Shown here in pieces: positions 8,075 through 17,524 of a DNA stretch of 64,000 nucleotides (position 1 is the first letter of the stretch; every line of letters starts with the position of its first letter). This DNA is from Pseudomonas guangdongensis. Lineage in GTDB: Bacteria; Pseudomonadota; Gammaproteobacteria; Pseudomonadales; Pseudomonadaceae. Both the position numbers and the translations under genes were made by a program. Below the pieces are notes generated by a model that had not been told where the DNA came from, made no database searches, and saw only the letters and a list, made by a program, of their open reading frames with translations. The stretch spans positions 2,356,001 to 2,420,000 of the forward strand of contig NZ_LT629780.1 of assembly GCF_900105885.1 (NCBI RefSeq). The letters run 5' to 3'.

Positions 8075-8114
8075 GGACACGACAAGGGGCGCCGTGGCGC
8101 CCCTTGTCGTGTCC
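8075..8114. terminator. 19-bp perfect inverted repeat between convergent genes
   Basis: Arms 8075-8093 and 8096-8114 are perfect complements with a 2-nt centre, so a very stable hairpin forms on either strand. It begins 11 bp after the quinone oxidoreductase stop and ends 14 bp from the HAD gene stop, consistent with a bidirectional terminator, although neither side has a T-tract. Confidence 0.75.
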
Positions 8115-8127
8115 GGCGAGCGAGTTC

Positions 8128-8781
8128 TCAGCGCCAGTCGAGGATTTCCCAGCCGTGGCGCAGCGCGTGCTCGCGCAGCGCCGCATCCGGGTTGACCGCG
8201 TGGGGATGCTCGACGTGGCCGAGCAGCGGCAGGTCGTTGCGCGAGTCGGAATAGAAGTGCGCACCGGCCAGCGTTTCGCCCTGTTCCTCCAGCCATTGCT
8301 GCAGACGGGCAATCTTGCCCTCGCGGGCGCAGGGGATACCGGCGATCCGTCCGCTGTAGCCGCCGTAGTGCAGCTCCAGGTCGGTGCCCAAGACCTCGGC
8401 GATGCCCAGGCGCTCGGCGATGGCCTCGACCAGGAAGGTCGGCGAGGCGGAAATCACCAGCACCCGGTCGCCGGCGGCGCGGTGGGCGGCGATGCAGCGC
8501 ATCGCCTGCGAATGGATCAGCGGCTCGATGGCGGCCTCGACGAAGGGGCCGGCAACGTAGGCCACTTCCTCGGGGGTACGGCCGACCAGCGGCTGCAGGC
8601 TGAACGCCAGGTAGTCCTCGAGGCTCGCCTCCAGGGCGGCGTACTGCGCCACCAGTTCCTGCTCGCGGGCCAGGAAGGCCTCGCGCTCGACCCAGCCGAG
8701 GTCGGCGAGGTGCGCGCTCCACAGGCTGGGGCTGTTGCCGTCGATCAGGGTGTCGTCCAGGTCGAAGATCGCCAGGGCCAT
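8128..8781 (-). CDS. HAD-superfamily (subclass IB, SerB-like) phosphatase
   Basis: A 217-residue cytosolic HAD hydrolase. Motif I is FDLDDTLIDGN (nucleophile Asp6 or so), motif II VISASPTFLV (about 107) and motif III with the Lys in REGKIARL and YSDSRNDLPLL (about 178-187). This IB arrangement resembles phosphoserine phosphatases and related HAD-IB enzymes, but the substrate cannot be read from sequence. It follows apeB by 10 bp on the same strand, probably as one transcript. Confidence 0.87.
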   Translation of the reverse strand: MALAIFDLDDTLIDGNSPSLWSAHLADLGWVEREAFLAREQELVAQYAALEASLEDYLAFSLQPLVGRTPEEVAYVAGPFVEAAIEPLIHSQAMRCIAAHRAAGDRVLVISASPTFLVEAIAERLGIAEVLGTDLELHYGGYSGRIAGIPCAREGKIARLQQWLEEQGETLAGAHFYSDSRNDLPLLGHVEHPHAVNPDAALREHALRHGWEILDWR

Positions 8782-8791
8782 AGTCCGCTCC

Positions 8792-10081
8792 TCAGACCAG
8801 TTCGGCGCTCTGGTAGAAGGCGCCGAGCACCTTCACCAGATGGGCCAGATCGTGGCTGCCGGCCAGCTCGCGGATCGAGTGCATGGCGAAGGTCGGCAGG
8901 CCGATGTCGACGGTGCGCACGCCGAGCTGGCTGGAGGTGATCGGGCCGATGGTCGAGCCGCAGCCTAGGTCGCTGCGGGTCACGAAGCTCTGCACCGGCA
9001 CGCCCTGCTGCTGGCATAGGTGGCGGAAGAAGCCGGCGGTCTCGCTGTTGCTGGCGTAGCGCTGGTTGTTGTTGATCTTGATCACCGGCCCGGCGTTGAG
9101 CTGCGGGCCATGGTTGCCGTCGTGGCGGTCGGCGTAGTTGGGATGCACGCCGTGGGCGTTGTCGGCCGAGACCAGCAGCGAGCGCTGGAGGGTGCGCACG
9201 AAAGCCTCGCCGTCGCCGAGCAGGCGGCGCAGGGTTTGTTCGAGGAACGGGCCGTCGGCGCCGCAGGCCGAGCAGGAGCCGACTTCCTCGTGGTCGGTGC
9301 AGACCAGCGCGCAGTTCTCCTCCTCGCCGGCGGCGAGCAGGGCGCTGAGGCCGGCGTAGCAGGACAGCAGGTTGTCCAGTCGGGCGCCGGCGATGAAGTC
9401 CTGCTCCAGGCCGACCACGGCGGCGGCCTGGGTGTCGTAGAAACTCAGCTCGAAGTCCAGCACGCGCTCGGCGCGCAGGCCGTGCTCGCGCTCCAGCTGT
9501 TCGGCCAGTAGGCTGCGGAAGTCGCGGCTGGCGTCCACCGGCAACTGGGCCAGCAACGGCGGCAGTTCGGTCTGCGGGTTGATCGCCCAGCCCTTGTTGG
9601 CCTCGCGATTGAGGTGGATGGCCAGGCTGGGGATCACCGCGATGGGGGCGCGGAAGTCGATCAGCCGGCTGTCCAGCTGTCCGTCGCGACTGAAGGTGAC
9701 CCGTCCGGCCAGCGACAGGTCGCGGTCGAACCAGGGGGCGAGCAGGGCGCCGCCGTAGACCTCGACACCCAGTTGCCAGAAGCCGTTGCGCACCAGTTCG
9801 GGCTGCGGCTTGACCCGCAGGCAGGGGCTGTCGGTGTGCGCGCCGACCAGCCGCAGACCGCCGTCCAGCGGCGCGCGGCGACCGAGCTGCACGGCGATCA
9901 GCGAGGAGTCGTTGCGGGTGACGTAGTAGCGCCCGCCCGGCTCGGTGTGCCAGGCCTCGCGCTCGTCGAGGCGCACGTAGCCGGCGGCTTCGAGGCGCGC
10001 GGCGAGGCTGGCGGTGGCGTGGAAGGGGGTCGGCGAGGCCTTGAGGAAGTCGATCAGGCCCTGGTTGAGTGCTTCGCGCAT
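8792..10081 (-). CDS. apeB: M18-family aminopeptidase ApeB
   Basis: A 429-residue dinuclear-zinc aminopeptidase of family M18, removing N-terminal acidic or neutral residues from peptides in the cytosol. Metal-binding motifs are visible: [13 protein letters not shown] (His-x-Asp), TDHEEVGS (catalytic Glu and ligand Glu), [12 protein letters not shown], and a C-terminal TFAMHSIRE His. Length matches the family. The ATG at 10079-10081 is used. It is downstream of rluA (71-bp gap) and immediately upstream of the HAD phosphatase. Confidence 0.94.
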   Translation of the reverse strand: MREALNQGLIDFLKASPTPFHATASLAARLEAAGYVRLDEREAWHTEPGGRYYVTRNDSSLIAVQLGRRAPLDGGLRLVGAHTDSPCLRVKPQPELVRNGFWQLGVEVYGGALLAPWFDRDLSLAGRVTFSRDGQLDSRLIDFRAPIAVIPSLAIHLNREANKGWAINPQTELPPLLAQLPVDASRDFRSLLAEQLEREHGLRAERVLDFELSFYDTQAAAVVGLEQDFIAGARLDNLLSCYAGLSALLAAGEEENCALVCTDHEEVGSCSACGADGPFLEQTLRRLLGDGEAFVRTLQRSLLVSADNAHGVHPNYADRHDGNHGPQLNAGPVIKINNNQRYASNSETAGFFRHLCQQQGVPVQSFVTRSDLGCGSTIGPITSSQLGVRTVDIGLPTFAMHSIRELAGSHDLAHLVKVLGAFYQSAELV

Positions 10082-10152
10082 GACAGCTCCGGCGGCAGTG
10101 GTCGGCGCAGTCTACCGGAATCCGGCCGTCGCGGCCGGAGTCTGCCTGCGGC

Positions 10153-10788
10153 TCAGAACGGCGCCGGGCTCTCGAAGCGCAGCCGCTCGCCCGTCTGCGG
10201 GTGGGTCAGACACAGCAGGCTGGCGTGCAGGCACAGCCGATCGAAGGCGGCCAGCGCCTGCTCGTGGGCGTAGAGGCGGTCGCCGAGCAGCGGATGACCG
10301 ATGGCCAGCATGTGCACGCGCAGCTGGTGCGAGCGGCCGGTGATCGGGGTCAGCTCGACCCGGCTCCAGTCGCCGCAGCGCGCGGTGACCCGCCAGAAGG
10401 TCAGGGCGTGCTTGCCCTGCTCGAAGTCGACGATGTGTCGCGGCTTGTTCGGCGGATCGTAGCGCAGCGGCAGCTCGATGCGCCCGCTGTCGGCCTCCGG
10501 CTGGCCCCAGCACAGCGCGGTATAGGCCTTCTCAGTTTCGCGGTCGTGGAACTGCCGGGACAGCTCGCGGTGGCTGTCGGCATCGCGGGCCAGCACGATC
10601 AGCCCGGAGGTTTCCCAGTCCAGGCGGTGGACGATGCGCGCCTCGGGATAGCCGTGCTCCTGCAGGCGGGTGACCAGGCAGTCCTTGTTGTCTTCGGCGC
10701 GCCCGGGTACCGAGAGCAGCAGGGTCGGCTTGTTGATGACCAGCAGGGCGTCATCCTGGTGGACGATTTCGATGTTCGACAGCGGCAT
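10153..10788 (-). CDS. rluA: Dual-specificity 23S rRNA/tRNA pseudouridine synthase RluA-like
   Basis: A 211-residue pseudouridine synthase. The catalytic Asp lies in RIVHRLDWETSGLIVLA (about residues 52-68), and the RluA fold continues through TPITGRSHQLRVHM and GHPLLGDRLY. In E. coli RluA modifies U746 of 23S rRNA and U32 of several tRNAs; length and lack of an S4 domain fit RluA rather than RluC/D. The start is ATG 10788 (MPLSNIEIV), not a longer upstream frame. It lies 57 bp downstream of minE. Confidence 0.88.
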   Translation of the reverse strand: MPLSNIEIVHQDDALLVINKPTLLLSVPGRAEDNKDCLVTRLQEHGYPEARIVHRLDWETSGLIVLARDADSHRELSRQFHDRETEKAYTALCWGQPEADSGRIELPLRYDPPNKPRHIVDFEQGKHALTFWRVTARCGDWSRVELTPITGRSHQLRVHMLAIGHPLLGDRLYAHEQALAAFDRLCLHASLLCLTHPQTGERLRFESPAPF

Positions 10789-10803
10789 GGCATTCCGGAA
10801 ACG

Positions 10804-10831
10804 ACAGCGGCGGCCGTCGGGCCGCCGCTGT
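10804..10831 (-). terminator. GC-rich hairpin between minE and rluA
   Basis: A 12-bp perfect stem (10804-10815 with 10820-10831) and 4-nt loop, without a T-tract. It could attenuate readthrough from minCDE into rluA or act as an mRNA processing or stability element. Confidence 0.5.
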
Positions 10832-10845
10832 GGCAAGGCGCCCGA

Positions 10846-11100
10846 TCAGCGCTCGGGCAGGGTGACGTTGAGTTCGAGGATCGAGCAGGTGCCCTGGTTT
10901 TCCAGCACGACCTGCACCTGGTCCTGATCGATGTGTACGTACTTGCGGATCACCGCGATCAGCTCCTCCTGCAGCGCCGGCAGGTAGTCCGGCTGGCTGC
11001 GCTGGCCGCGCTCGTGGGCGACGATGATCTGCAGGCGTTCCTTGGCGATGGATGCCGAGGAGGTCTTCTTGCGCGAGAGGAGGAAGTCGAAGAGGCTCAT
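10846..11100 (-). CDS. minE: Cell division topological specificity factor MinE
   Basis: An 84-residue MinE. The N-terminal amphipathic segment [12 protein letters not shown] and the anti-MinCD helix ([13 protein letters not shown]) precede the dimeric topological domain (residues about 35-84). MinE stimulates MinD ATPase at the membrane and drives pole-to-pole oscillation, keeping MinC away from midcell. Its ATG overlaps the minD stop by ATGA. Confidence 0.97.
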   Translation of the reverse strand: MSLFDFLLSRKKTSSASIAKERLQIIVAHERGQRSQPDYLPALQEELIAVIRKYVHIDQDQVQVVLENQGTCSILELNVTLPER

Positions 11101-11912
11101 TCCTTGCCTCCGAACAGGCGCTGCAGGAAGCCCTTCTTCTGCACGTCGAGGAAACGGTGCGGCACGTCCTTGCCGAGCAGGCGCTCGACCGCGTCGCTGT
11201 AGGCCTGGCCGGCGTCGCTCTGCTCGTCGAGGATCACCGGAATACCCTGGTTGGAGGCCTTGAGCACCGCCTGGGATTCGGGGATCACCCCGAGCAGGTC
11301 GATGGAAAGGATTTCTTCGACGTCGTCGACGCTGAGCATCTCGCCCTTGGCGACCCGCTCGGGGTTGTAGCGGGTCAGCAGCAGGTGTTCCTTGATCGGC
11401 TCCCCGCCCTGCTCGGCGCGCTGCGACTTGCTGGCCAGCAGGCCGAGGATGCGGTCGGAGTCGCGCACCGAGGAGACCTCGGGGTTGGTGACCACGATGG
11501 CGATGTCGGCGAAGTACATCGCCAGGTGCGCGCCCTTCTCGATGCCGGCGGGGGAGTCGCAGATGATGTACTCGAAGTCCTTCTTCAGGTCGTCGAGCAC
11601 CCGGCCGACGCCTTCCTGGGTCAGGGCGTCCTTGTCGCGGGTCTGGCTGGCGGCCAGCACGTAGAGGTTCTCCAGGCGCTTGTCCTTGATCAGCGCCTGG
11701 CCGAGGCTGGCATCGTTGTGGATCACGTTGACGAAGTCGTACACCACGCGGCGTTCGCAGCCCATGATCAGGTCGAGGTTGCGCAGACCGACATCGAAGT
11801 CGACGATCACCGTCTTGTGCCCGCGCAGGGCGAGGCCGGTGCCGATGGCAGCGCTGGACGTCGTTTTGCCCACGCCACCCTTGCCGGAAGTGACAACAAT
11901 GATTTTGGCCAA
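11097..11912 (-). CDS. minD: Septum-site-determining ATPase MinD
   Basis: A 271-residue ParA/MinD ATPase. The deviant Walker A is [10 protein letters not shown] (Lys11 and Lys16), followed by [13 protein letters not shown] and [11 protein letters not shown]. The C-terminal amphipathic membrane-targeting helix is [17 protein letters not shown]. The start is a TTG (11910-11912) giving MAKIIVVTS; all upstream frame extensions run into the minC gene gap and match nothing. MinD recruits MinC and MinE to the inner membrane. It is the middle gene of minC-minD-minE. Confidence 0.97.
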   Translation of the reverse strand: MAKIIVVTSGKGGVGKTTSSAAIGTGLALRGHKTVIVDFDVGLRNLDLIMGCERRVVYDFVNVIHNDASLGQALIKDKRLENLYVLAASQTRDKDALTQEGVGRVLDDLKKDFEYIICDSPAGIEKGAHLAMYFADIAIVVTNPEVSSVRDSDRILGLLASKSQRAEQGGEPIKEHLLLTRYNPERVAKGEMLSVDDVEEILSIDLLGVIPESQAVLKASNQGIPVILDEQSDAGQAYSDAVERLLGKDVPHRFLDVQKKGFLQRLFGGKE

Positions 11913-11968
11913 GGTGCTTACCCCAAAACAGGAAGATTCCGGGTCCCGGAAAATGCCGGGAGTATCCG

Positions 11969-12700
11969 TCAAAGGCGGGTGATGTTCAACACGTCGCCGA
12001 CCAGGCTGGCCTGCACCGGCTTGCCCCATTGCGGACTGCGTCGCAGGTCTTCGGCGACCTTGTAGCGCCCGGCGATGGACAGCAGTTCGGCGGTCAGTTG
12101 CTGGCAGAAGATCCGCGCTGCGGTATCGCCGCTGGCGCCGGCCAGGACGCGGCCGCGCAGCGGACCGTATACATGGACGTTGCCGTCGGCGATCAGTTCC
12201 GCGCCGGGGCTGACCGCCGAGAGGACGATCAGGTCGCCCTTGGGCGCGTAGACCTGCTGGCCGCCGCGCACCGGACGGGTGATCACCAGGGTGGCGTTGA
12301 CCGCCGGCTCCGGCGGCGGCTCCTCGACCCGCGGTGCGGCGGGCTCGGCGAGCGGTGCGCGTTCGCGTCCGCCGCTCGGCAGCAGCGGAATGCCCAGCGC
12401 CTGCGCCGCGGTCAGGTCGGCGCTGCGCCGCGCGCGCATGCCCAGCGGCAGCAGGCCGTGACGCTGGCAGAGGTCCAGCAGGGCGTCGAGGTCGAGGTCC
12501 GGTTCGTCCTCGGCCAGTTGTTCGAGGCCGAGCAGCAGGGGGGTGTCGTGGAAGAAGTTGGGGGCGCTGGCGACCTTGTCGCTCAACTGGCGGTCCAGGC
12601 GGTCCAGGTCGTTGTGCAGCAGCTCCAGCACGGTCACGGCGAGCAGGCTGCCCTTGAGGCGGAACACGGGTTCTTGGTTGAGCGGATCGGTGTGGTTCAT
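11969..12700 (-). CDS. minC: Septum site-determining protein MinC
   Basis: A 243-residue FtsZ assembly inhibitor. The N-terminal MinC_N domain (about 1-105, [17 protein letters not shown]) contacts FtsZ. A proline/glutamate-rich linker (about 115-140) leads to the C-terminal beta-helix ([47 protein letters not shown]) that dimerises and binds MinD. I take the ATG at 12700 ([13 protein letters not shown]) because the spacing to PVF matches the Pseudomonas protein as I recall it; an ATG two codons upstream (12706) is equally possible. First gene of minCDE, divergent from the acyltransferase gene. Confidence 0.95.
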   Translation of the reverse strand: MNHTDPLNQEPVFRLKGSLLAVTVLELLHNDLDRLDRQLSDKVASAPNFFHDTPLLLGLEQLAEDEPDLDLDALLDLCQRHGLLPLGMRARRSADLTAAQALGIPLLPSGGRERAPLAEPAAPRVEEPPPEPAVNATLVITRPVRGGQQVYAPKGDLIVLSAVSPGAELIADGNVHVYGPLRGRVLAGASGDTAARIFCQQLTAELLSIAGRYKVAEDLRRSPQWGKPVQASLVGDVLNITRL

Positions 12701-12831
12701 GGTCATGGCTGCCGGACGTATCGCGGGACTTATAACGACATCACCGACGCCCCGCAAGTTGCAGCGTGGCTGATGCCCGCCCCTGCGACAGGGTAGAATG
12801 GCCCGCCCGAACGCCCTGACTGGATGTACTG

Positions 12832-13755
12832 ATGGATCGTCCCCGTTTTCGTCGCGCCTTCCTGCACCCGCGCTTCTGGCCGCTGTGGCTGGGCCTGGGG
12901 CTGCTCTGGCTGGTGGTGCAGCTGCCCTATGCCGTGCTGCTGCGCCTGGGCCGAGTGCTCGGCGCGCTGATGCTGCTGGGCGCCGGTTCGCGCCGCCGCA
13001 TCGCCGCGCGCAACCTGGAGCTGTGCTTCCCCGAGCTGTCGGCGGCCGAGCGCCGCCGCCTGCTGCGCGACAACTTCGCCTCCACCGGCATCGCCTTCTT
13101 CGAGATGGCAATGAGCTGGTGGTGGCCGCGCGCGCGCCTGGCGCGGCTGGCGCACGTCGAGGGGCTGGAGCACCTGCAGGCGGCGCAGCGCGAGGGGCAG
13201 GGGGTGATCCTGATGTCCCTGCACTTCACCACGCTGGAGATCGGCGCGGCGCTGCTCGGCCAGCGCCACACCATCGACGGCATGTACCGCGAACATAAGA
13301 ACCCGCTGTTCGACTTCATCCAGCGCCGCGGTCGCGAGCGCCACAATCCCGACGCCAGCGCCATCGAGCGCGAGGACGTGCGGGCCATGCTCAAGGTGCT
13401 GCGTGCCGGGCGCGCCATCTGGTACGCGCCCGACCAGGACTACGGGCGCAAGCAGAGCATCTTCGTGCCGCTGTTCGGCATCCCCGCCGCCACCGTCACC
13501 GCCACCAGCAAGTTCGCCCGTCTGGGCAAGGCGAGGGTGGTGCCCTTCACCCAGCAGCGCCTGGCCGACGGCAGTGGCTACCGGCTGGTGGTCCACCCGC
13601 CGCTGGAGGACTTTCCCGGCGCCAGCGAGGAGGCCGACTGCCTGCGCATCAACCGCTGGATCGAGCAGGCGGTGCGCGAATGCCCGGCGCAGTACCTGTG
13701 GGCGCACCGCCGCTTCAAGACCCGCCCCGAGGGCGAGCCGAAGCTCTACGACTGA
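12832..13755 (+). CDS. lpxL: Lipid A biosynthesis lauroyl acyltransferase (LpxL/HtrB family)
   Basis: A 307-residue inner-membrane acyltransferase that adds a secondary acyl chain to Kdo2-lipid IVA or lipid A. An N-terminal membrane segment (about 15-40) is followed by the HX4D/E site as LHFTTLE (catalytic His about residue 130, Glu six later), [33 protein letters not shown] and [14 protein letters not shown], all hallmark of the family. Which position it acylates cannot be told from sequence. Its TGA directly abuts the stop of the convergent pirin gene. Confidence 0.92.
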   Translation: MDRPRFRRAFLHPRFWPLWLGLGLLWLVVQLPYAVLLRLGRVLGALMLLGAGSRRRIAARNLELCFPELSAAERRRLLRDNFASTGIAFFEMAMSWWWPRARLARLAHVEGLEHLQAAQREGQGVILMSLHFTTLEIGAALLGQRHTIDGMYREHKNPLFDFIQRRGRERHNPDASAIEREDVRAMLKVLRAGRAIWYAPDQDYGRKQSIFVPLFGIPAATVTATSKFARLGKARVVPFTQQRLADGSGYRLVVHPPLEDFPGASEEADCLRINRWIEQAVRECPAQYLWAHRRFKTRPEGEPKLYD

Positions 13756-14619
13756 TCAGCGGCCGAAACTGCCGTCGCGGTAGTCGGCGAGCGCCTGCTC
13801 GATTTCCTCGCGGCGGTTCATCACGAAGGGGCCGTACTGGACGATCGGCTCGCCCAGCGGCCGGCCGGCGATCAGCAGGGCGCGGGCGCCGCCGGCACTG
13901 CTCAGGTGCAGGCTGTCGCCGTCGCTGAGCCGCGCCAGTTGCCCGCGCTCGACCGTCCGGTCCTGCCGGCCGCGTACCGTCAGCTCGCCCTCGAACACAT
14001 GCAGCAGCACGTTGAAGCCGTGGGGCAGCTCCGGCAGCACGCAGCCGCCGGCCGGCAGGCGCAGGTCGTAGAGCTGCGGCTCGGTGTGCGGGCGCAGCAC
14101 GGCGCCGTCCTGCTGCAGCGCGCCCTCGCGGAACTGGCCGGCGATCACCGCCACCTCCACGCCGCGCTCGGTGCGCAGGCGGGGGATTTCACCGGGGGCG
14201 AAGTCGCGGTAGCCGGCCGGGCCCATCTTGTCCGCCGCCGGCAGGTTGAGCCAGAGCTGGAAGCCGAACAGCCGGCCCTGCTCCTGTTCGGGCATCTCGC
14301 TGTGGATGATGCCGCGCGCGGCGGTCATCCACTGCACGCCGCCGGACTCCAGCAGGCCGCGATGGCCGAGATGGTCCTCGTGGCGCATGCGCCCCTCGAT
14401 CATGTAGGTGACGGTCTCGAAGCCGCGGTGCGGATGGGGCGGGAAGCCGCCGATGTAGTCGCCGGCCTCGCTGGAGTCGAAGGCGTCCAGCATCAGGAAG
14501 GGATCGAAGCGTTCCAGCGCGCCGCCGCCGATCAGGCGGGTGAGGCGCACACCGGCGCCGTCGGCGGTGGCGCGGCCGCTGTGCAGGTCGATGACGTCGC
14601 GGTAGTGGGGATAGCTCAT
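13756..14619 (-). CDS. Pirin-family bicupin protein
   Basis: A 287-residue pirin. The N-terminal cupin carries the metal ligands in FPPHPHRGFETVTYMIEG (His at about 60, 62 and 103-105) and HIIHSEMP-like GIIHSEMPEQ, followed by the C-terminal cupin (about 165-280, including RPLGEPIVQYGPFVMN). Pirins bind Fe and some show quercetin dioxygenase activity or act as redox cofactors; the role here is not evident. Its stop codon shares a TGATCA junction with the acyltransferase stop. Confidence 0.93.
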   Translation of the reverse strand: MSYPHYRDVIDLHSGRATADGAGVRLTRLIGGGALERFDPFLMLDAFDSSEAGDYIGGFPPHPHRGFETVTYMIEGRMRHEDHLGHRGLLESGGVQWMTAARGIIHSEMPEQEQGRLFGFQLWLNLPAADKMGPAGYRDFAPGEIPRLRTERGVEVAVIAGQFREGALQQDGAVLRPHTEPQLYDLRLPAGGCVLPELPHGFNVLLHVFEGELTVRGRQDRTVERGQLARLSDGDSLHLSSAGGARALLIAGRPLGEPIVQYGPFVMNRREEIEQALADYRDGSFGR

Positions 14620-14724
14620 GGCGCAACTCCGGTTCAGGGCGTTGCGTCATCCTAGTTCAGGCGAATGGATCGATGGGTGCGGATTCTGCGGCGGAATGAT
14701 CGGTTGGCTCGATAGATTGTCGGG

Positions 14725-15504
14725 CTACTCGCCGATCTGCAGGCGGCGCGCCTCGTTGTAGAGGTAGCGCACCTTCTCGTACTCGAACGGCGAGTTGAGC
14801 TGGCCGTAGCGGAAGTCGTTGATATGGCGGCGGTCGATGGCCAGCAGGCCGTAGTACTCGGCGGGACGCCGGTTCAGGCCGCCGATGTCGGCGACGTTCA
14901 GGGCGCTGCCCAGGGTGTTGTCGAAGACCAGCCCGCCGGTGTCGCGCAGGTTCGACGGGCCGAGCAGCGGCAGCACCAGATAGGGGCCTTCGGCCACGCC
15001 CCAGCGGCCGAGGGTCTGGCCGAAATCCTCGCTGCGCCGCTCCAGGCCCATGCGCTGCGCCGGGTCCCACAGACCGCCCACCCCCAGGGTGGTGTTGAAC
15101 AGCAGGCGCGCGGTGGTGTGCAGGGCGTCGCGGCCTTGCAGCTGCATGAGGTGGTTGGCCAGGCTGGGGATTTCCCCGAGGTTGGCGAAGAAGTGGCTCA
15201 CCCCGCTGCGCAGGAAGCGCGGGGTGACGCGGCGGTAGCCTTGCACCAGCGGCAGGTATAGCCACTCGTCGAAGCGCTGGTTGAAGTGGTAGACGCGGCG
15301 GTTCCACTCCTCCCAGGGATCGTCGACCACCAGCGCGACCAGGGTGGCGCGTTCGAACTCGCGCTGGTCGAGCCGCGGGTTGAAGCGCAGCTGCTGCAGC
15401 GGGCGGGTGAAGCCGTCGGCATCCACGCTGGCGTCGCCGGCCTGGGCGCTGCCGCACAGCAGCAGGGCGGCCAGCAGCAGCGGGCGCAGCAGAGCGTCAG
15501 TCAC
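14725..15504 (-). CDS. MlaA/VacJ-family protein (divergent paralogue)
   Basis: A 259-residue MlaA-like protein with a signal peptide ending GSAQA-G (about residue 22). MlaA forms an outer-membrane pore-like donut that removes mislocalised phospholipids. Family landmarks are DDPWEEWNRRVYHFNQRFDEWL, SHFFANLGEIPSLANHLMQ, RLLFNTTLGVGGLWD and SEDFGQTLGRWGVAEGPYLVLPLLGPSN. There is no usable lipobox cysteine. The GTG start (15502-15504) has GGAG seven bases upstream and overlaps the stop of the upstream hydrolase by 8 bp, so the two are translationally coupled. A second MlaA homologue is at 58239-58928. Confidence 0.88.
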   Translation of the reverse strand: MTDALLRPLLLAALLLCGSAQAGDASVDADGFTRPLQQLRFNPRLDQREFERATLVALVVDDPWEEWNRRVYHFNQRFDEWLYLPLVQGYRRVTPRFLRSGVSHFFANLGEIPSLANHLMQLQGRDALHTTARLLFNTTLGVGGLWDPAQRMGLERRSEDFGQTLGRWGVAEGPYLVLPLLGPSNLRDTGGLVFDNTLGSALNVADIGGLNRRPAEYYGLLAIDRRHINDFRYGQLNSPFEYEKVRYLYNEARRLQIGE

Positions 15505-16789
15505 GGAAGAACTCCAGCATGGCCTGGGTGTTGACCCGGTAGTTCATGTTGCCGCAGTGCCCGCCGCGCGGGAACAGAGTCAGCCGCGCGCCCAGGGTGC
15601 GGCGCAGGAAGCCCAGATCGCCGGGGCCGAGGATCAGGTCGTCGCGGTTGTGGAACACGGCGATCTTCGCGCTACCGGCCAGGTAGTCCTGCAGCGCGTA
15701 GAGACTGGTCTGGTCGATCAGCTGCAGCAGGCTGCCGCCGCCGTCGAGCTTGCGCCAGAAGGGGATCAGCTGTTCGCGCATGTAGCACTGGAAATCGCAG
15801 AGCAGGGCGCGCTTGAAGAAGGGGGTCAGGCTGGTGCCTTCGTCCATCGGATAGCGCGGCGGGATCACCGCACCGCGGCGGTTGATCAGGTCGGAGGTGA
15901 AAGCGATGTCGGCGGCCGAGAAGCGGAACACCGCGCCGATCAGCATGGCCATCTCCTCGTCGGACAGGCGCTGGCGCGAGCGCTGGACGTCGTGCAGCAG
16001 CGCGGCGTCGAGCTGCGCCGAGCCGCGTTCCTCGAAGTAGCGCGCCAGCTTGCCGAGGATCAAGTCGTAGAAGGTGCGGGTGTTGTCGATGCCGGCTACC
16101 TCGGTCTGCACCAGACGGTCGAGGTTGGATACCGAGGTGTAGAGGTTGACCGGCGGGTTGATCAGCAGCACGCGGCGGAAATCGAAGTCGCCCAGGCGCT
16201 CGTCCAGGTGGCTGACGAAGGCGGCGTGCAGGCCGCCCAGGCTGTAGCCGGTCAGGTAGTAGTCGGTCACCGGCAGGTCGCGCTGCTGTGCGCGGACCTT
16301 CTGCATCACCCGGTAGAGGTCGGCGGCGTCGTGGTCGGAAAGGCCGGGCGTGGCGTGCTTGGAGGCGGCGGCCATGAAGTCGTAGCTGGTCGGCGAGGAC
16401 AGCTGCACCACGTGGTAGCCGGCGCCATAGAACAGCCGCTTGAGCTCCTCCATGCTGGCGCTGGCATAGTGCGCGCCGGTGCCGGCGATGATGAACACCA
16501 GCGGCGCCGGGCCGCTCTGTCGGGCCAGGCGGTACTTGAGGGTCTTTACCGCCCAGAAGTTGTTCGGCAGCTCGCGGCGCGGGCGCAGACGCAGGCTGTG
16601 GTCGGCCTGGACGATCTCGGCGTCGTCCGGCAGCGGCGGGCGCAGCGCCGGCGGGGTACCGACGATGGTCGCCTCGAAGGGATTGGCGAGCGGGAAGCCA
16701 TAGTCGTCGGCGGCGATTTCGACGGCGGCCTGGGCGCCGCCCAGCCACAAGCCAAGCAGCAGCGGAACGAGGCGCGTGACGAAGGGCAT
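15497..16789 (-). CDS. Exported alpha/beta-hydrolase coupled to an MlaA-like gene
   Basis: A 430-residue predicted serine hydrolase with a cleavable signal peptide (MPFVTRLVPLLLGLWLGGAQA), so periplasmic. An alpha/beta-hydrolase core shows FIIAGTGAHYAS, nucleophile elbow GYSLGG, and a late FPRGGHCGNMNY His; an acidic residue in HNRDDLILGPGD could complete the triad. The substrate is unknown; pairing with an MlaA-like outer-membrane phospholipid protein suggests a lipid substrate (inference). I take ATG 16789, since the longer frame adds 20 residues before the signal peptide. Confidence 0.8.
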   Translation of the reverse strand: MPFVTRLVPLLLGLWLGGAQAAVEIAADDYGFPLANPFEATIVGTPPALRPPLPDDAEIVQADHSLRLRPRRELPNNFWAVKTLKYRLARQSGPAPLVFIIAGTGAHYASASMEELKRLFYGAGYHVVQLSSPTSYDFMAAASKHATPGLSDHDAADLYRVMQKVRAQQRDLPVTDYYLTGYSLGGLHAAFVSHLDERLGDFDFRRVLLINPPVNLYTSVSNLDRLVQTEVAGIDNTRTFYDLILGKLARYFEERGSAQLDAALLHDVQRSRQRLSDEEMAMLIGAVFRFSAADIAFTSDLINRRGAVIPPRYPMDEGTSLTPFFKRALLCDFQCYMREQLIPFWRKLDGGGSLLQLIDQTSLYALQDYLAGSAKIAVFHNRDDLILGPGDLGFLRRTLGARLTLFPRGGHCGNMNYRVNTQAMLEFFRD

Positions 16790-17024
16790 GGCGATATCCG
16801 TGGTGCGTGACGGGCAGGGTGAGACTGCGCGCACCGGCCGGGGTTGCACTGGTGTGACGGGCGGTGCGGTGCGCGGACGGCTCCAGTGTGCCCGTTGTCG
16901 CCCGGATTGTCAGGCCGGCGCGGCAAAACGCGCTGACACGGGCTTGGGCCGGGGCGGAGGTCTCCGGCCCGGCGTGAATCCCTCGCGGGACTCCTGCTGA
17001 TCAGCGACTACGGGTACCGCTTTT

Positions 17025-17369
17025 TCAGTAGTCGTTGTCCTCGACCTGCTGGGCGAGGCGCTGCAAATGCTTGCGCGACAGGGCGAGGAAGCGCGGCGTC
17101 AGGCCGGCGTCCTCGTAGACCGGATCGCCCTGCTCGTCGGTGGCCACCACCTTGCTGCCCCTGACATAGGGGAAGCTCGCCTCCAGCTCCTGCAGCGCGG
17201 CACCGACCAGCTCGCCGAGCAGTTCCTCGGCGTGGCGTTTGGGGTACATCTCGCCGAGCGCCGCCAGGCGGGCGGCCGACTCCAGATCCAGCGGGATGCA
17301 GTAGGTCTGCTTGCTCAGGGTGCCCTTGGCGCTGGCTTCCCATGCACTCACCAGATCACGGATCTTCAT
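17025..17369 (-). CDS. Conserved hypothetical protein beside ppc
   Basis: A 114-residue protein starting MKIRDLVSAWEASAKG at ATG 17369; a longer frame upstream would cross the ppc promoter region. It is acidic, without signal peptide, and reads as mostly helical with a charged C terminus (LSRKHLQRLAQQVEDNDY). Homologues next to ppc in pseudomonads have, as I recall, been given the unsupported label type 1 pili tip component; nothing in the sequence supports that name. Divergent from ppc (155 bp). Confidence 0.75.
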   Translation of the reverse strand: MKIRDLVSAWEASAKGTLSKQTYCIPLDLESAARLAALGEMYPKRHAEELLGELVGAALQELEASFPYVRGSKVVATDEQGDPVYEDAGLTPRFLALSRKHLQRLAQQVEDNDY

Positions 17370-17524
17370 CGCTCTGTCTCCCGGGCCTGTAATGCTGTCG
17401 TGCAGGTCGTCGTCTGCGTGCGGCCCTGTCAGAAAGACTAGACGCCCGCTCGCCGCCCTGCCGGCAACTTGCACCCGGCCCGTGGCTGCGGCAGGCTCGG
17501 GCAAAAGGCATAAGGAGAATGAAC

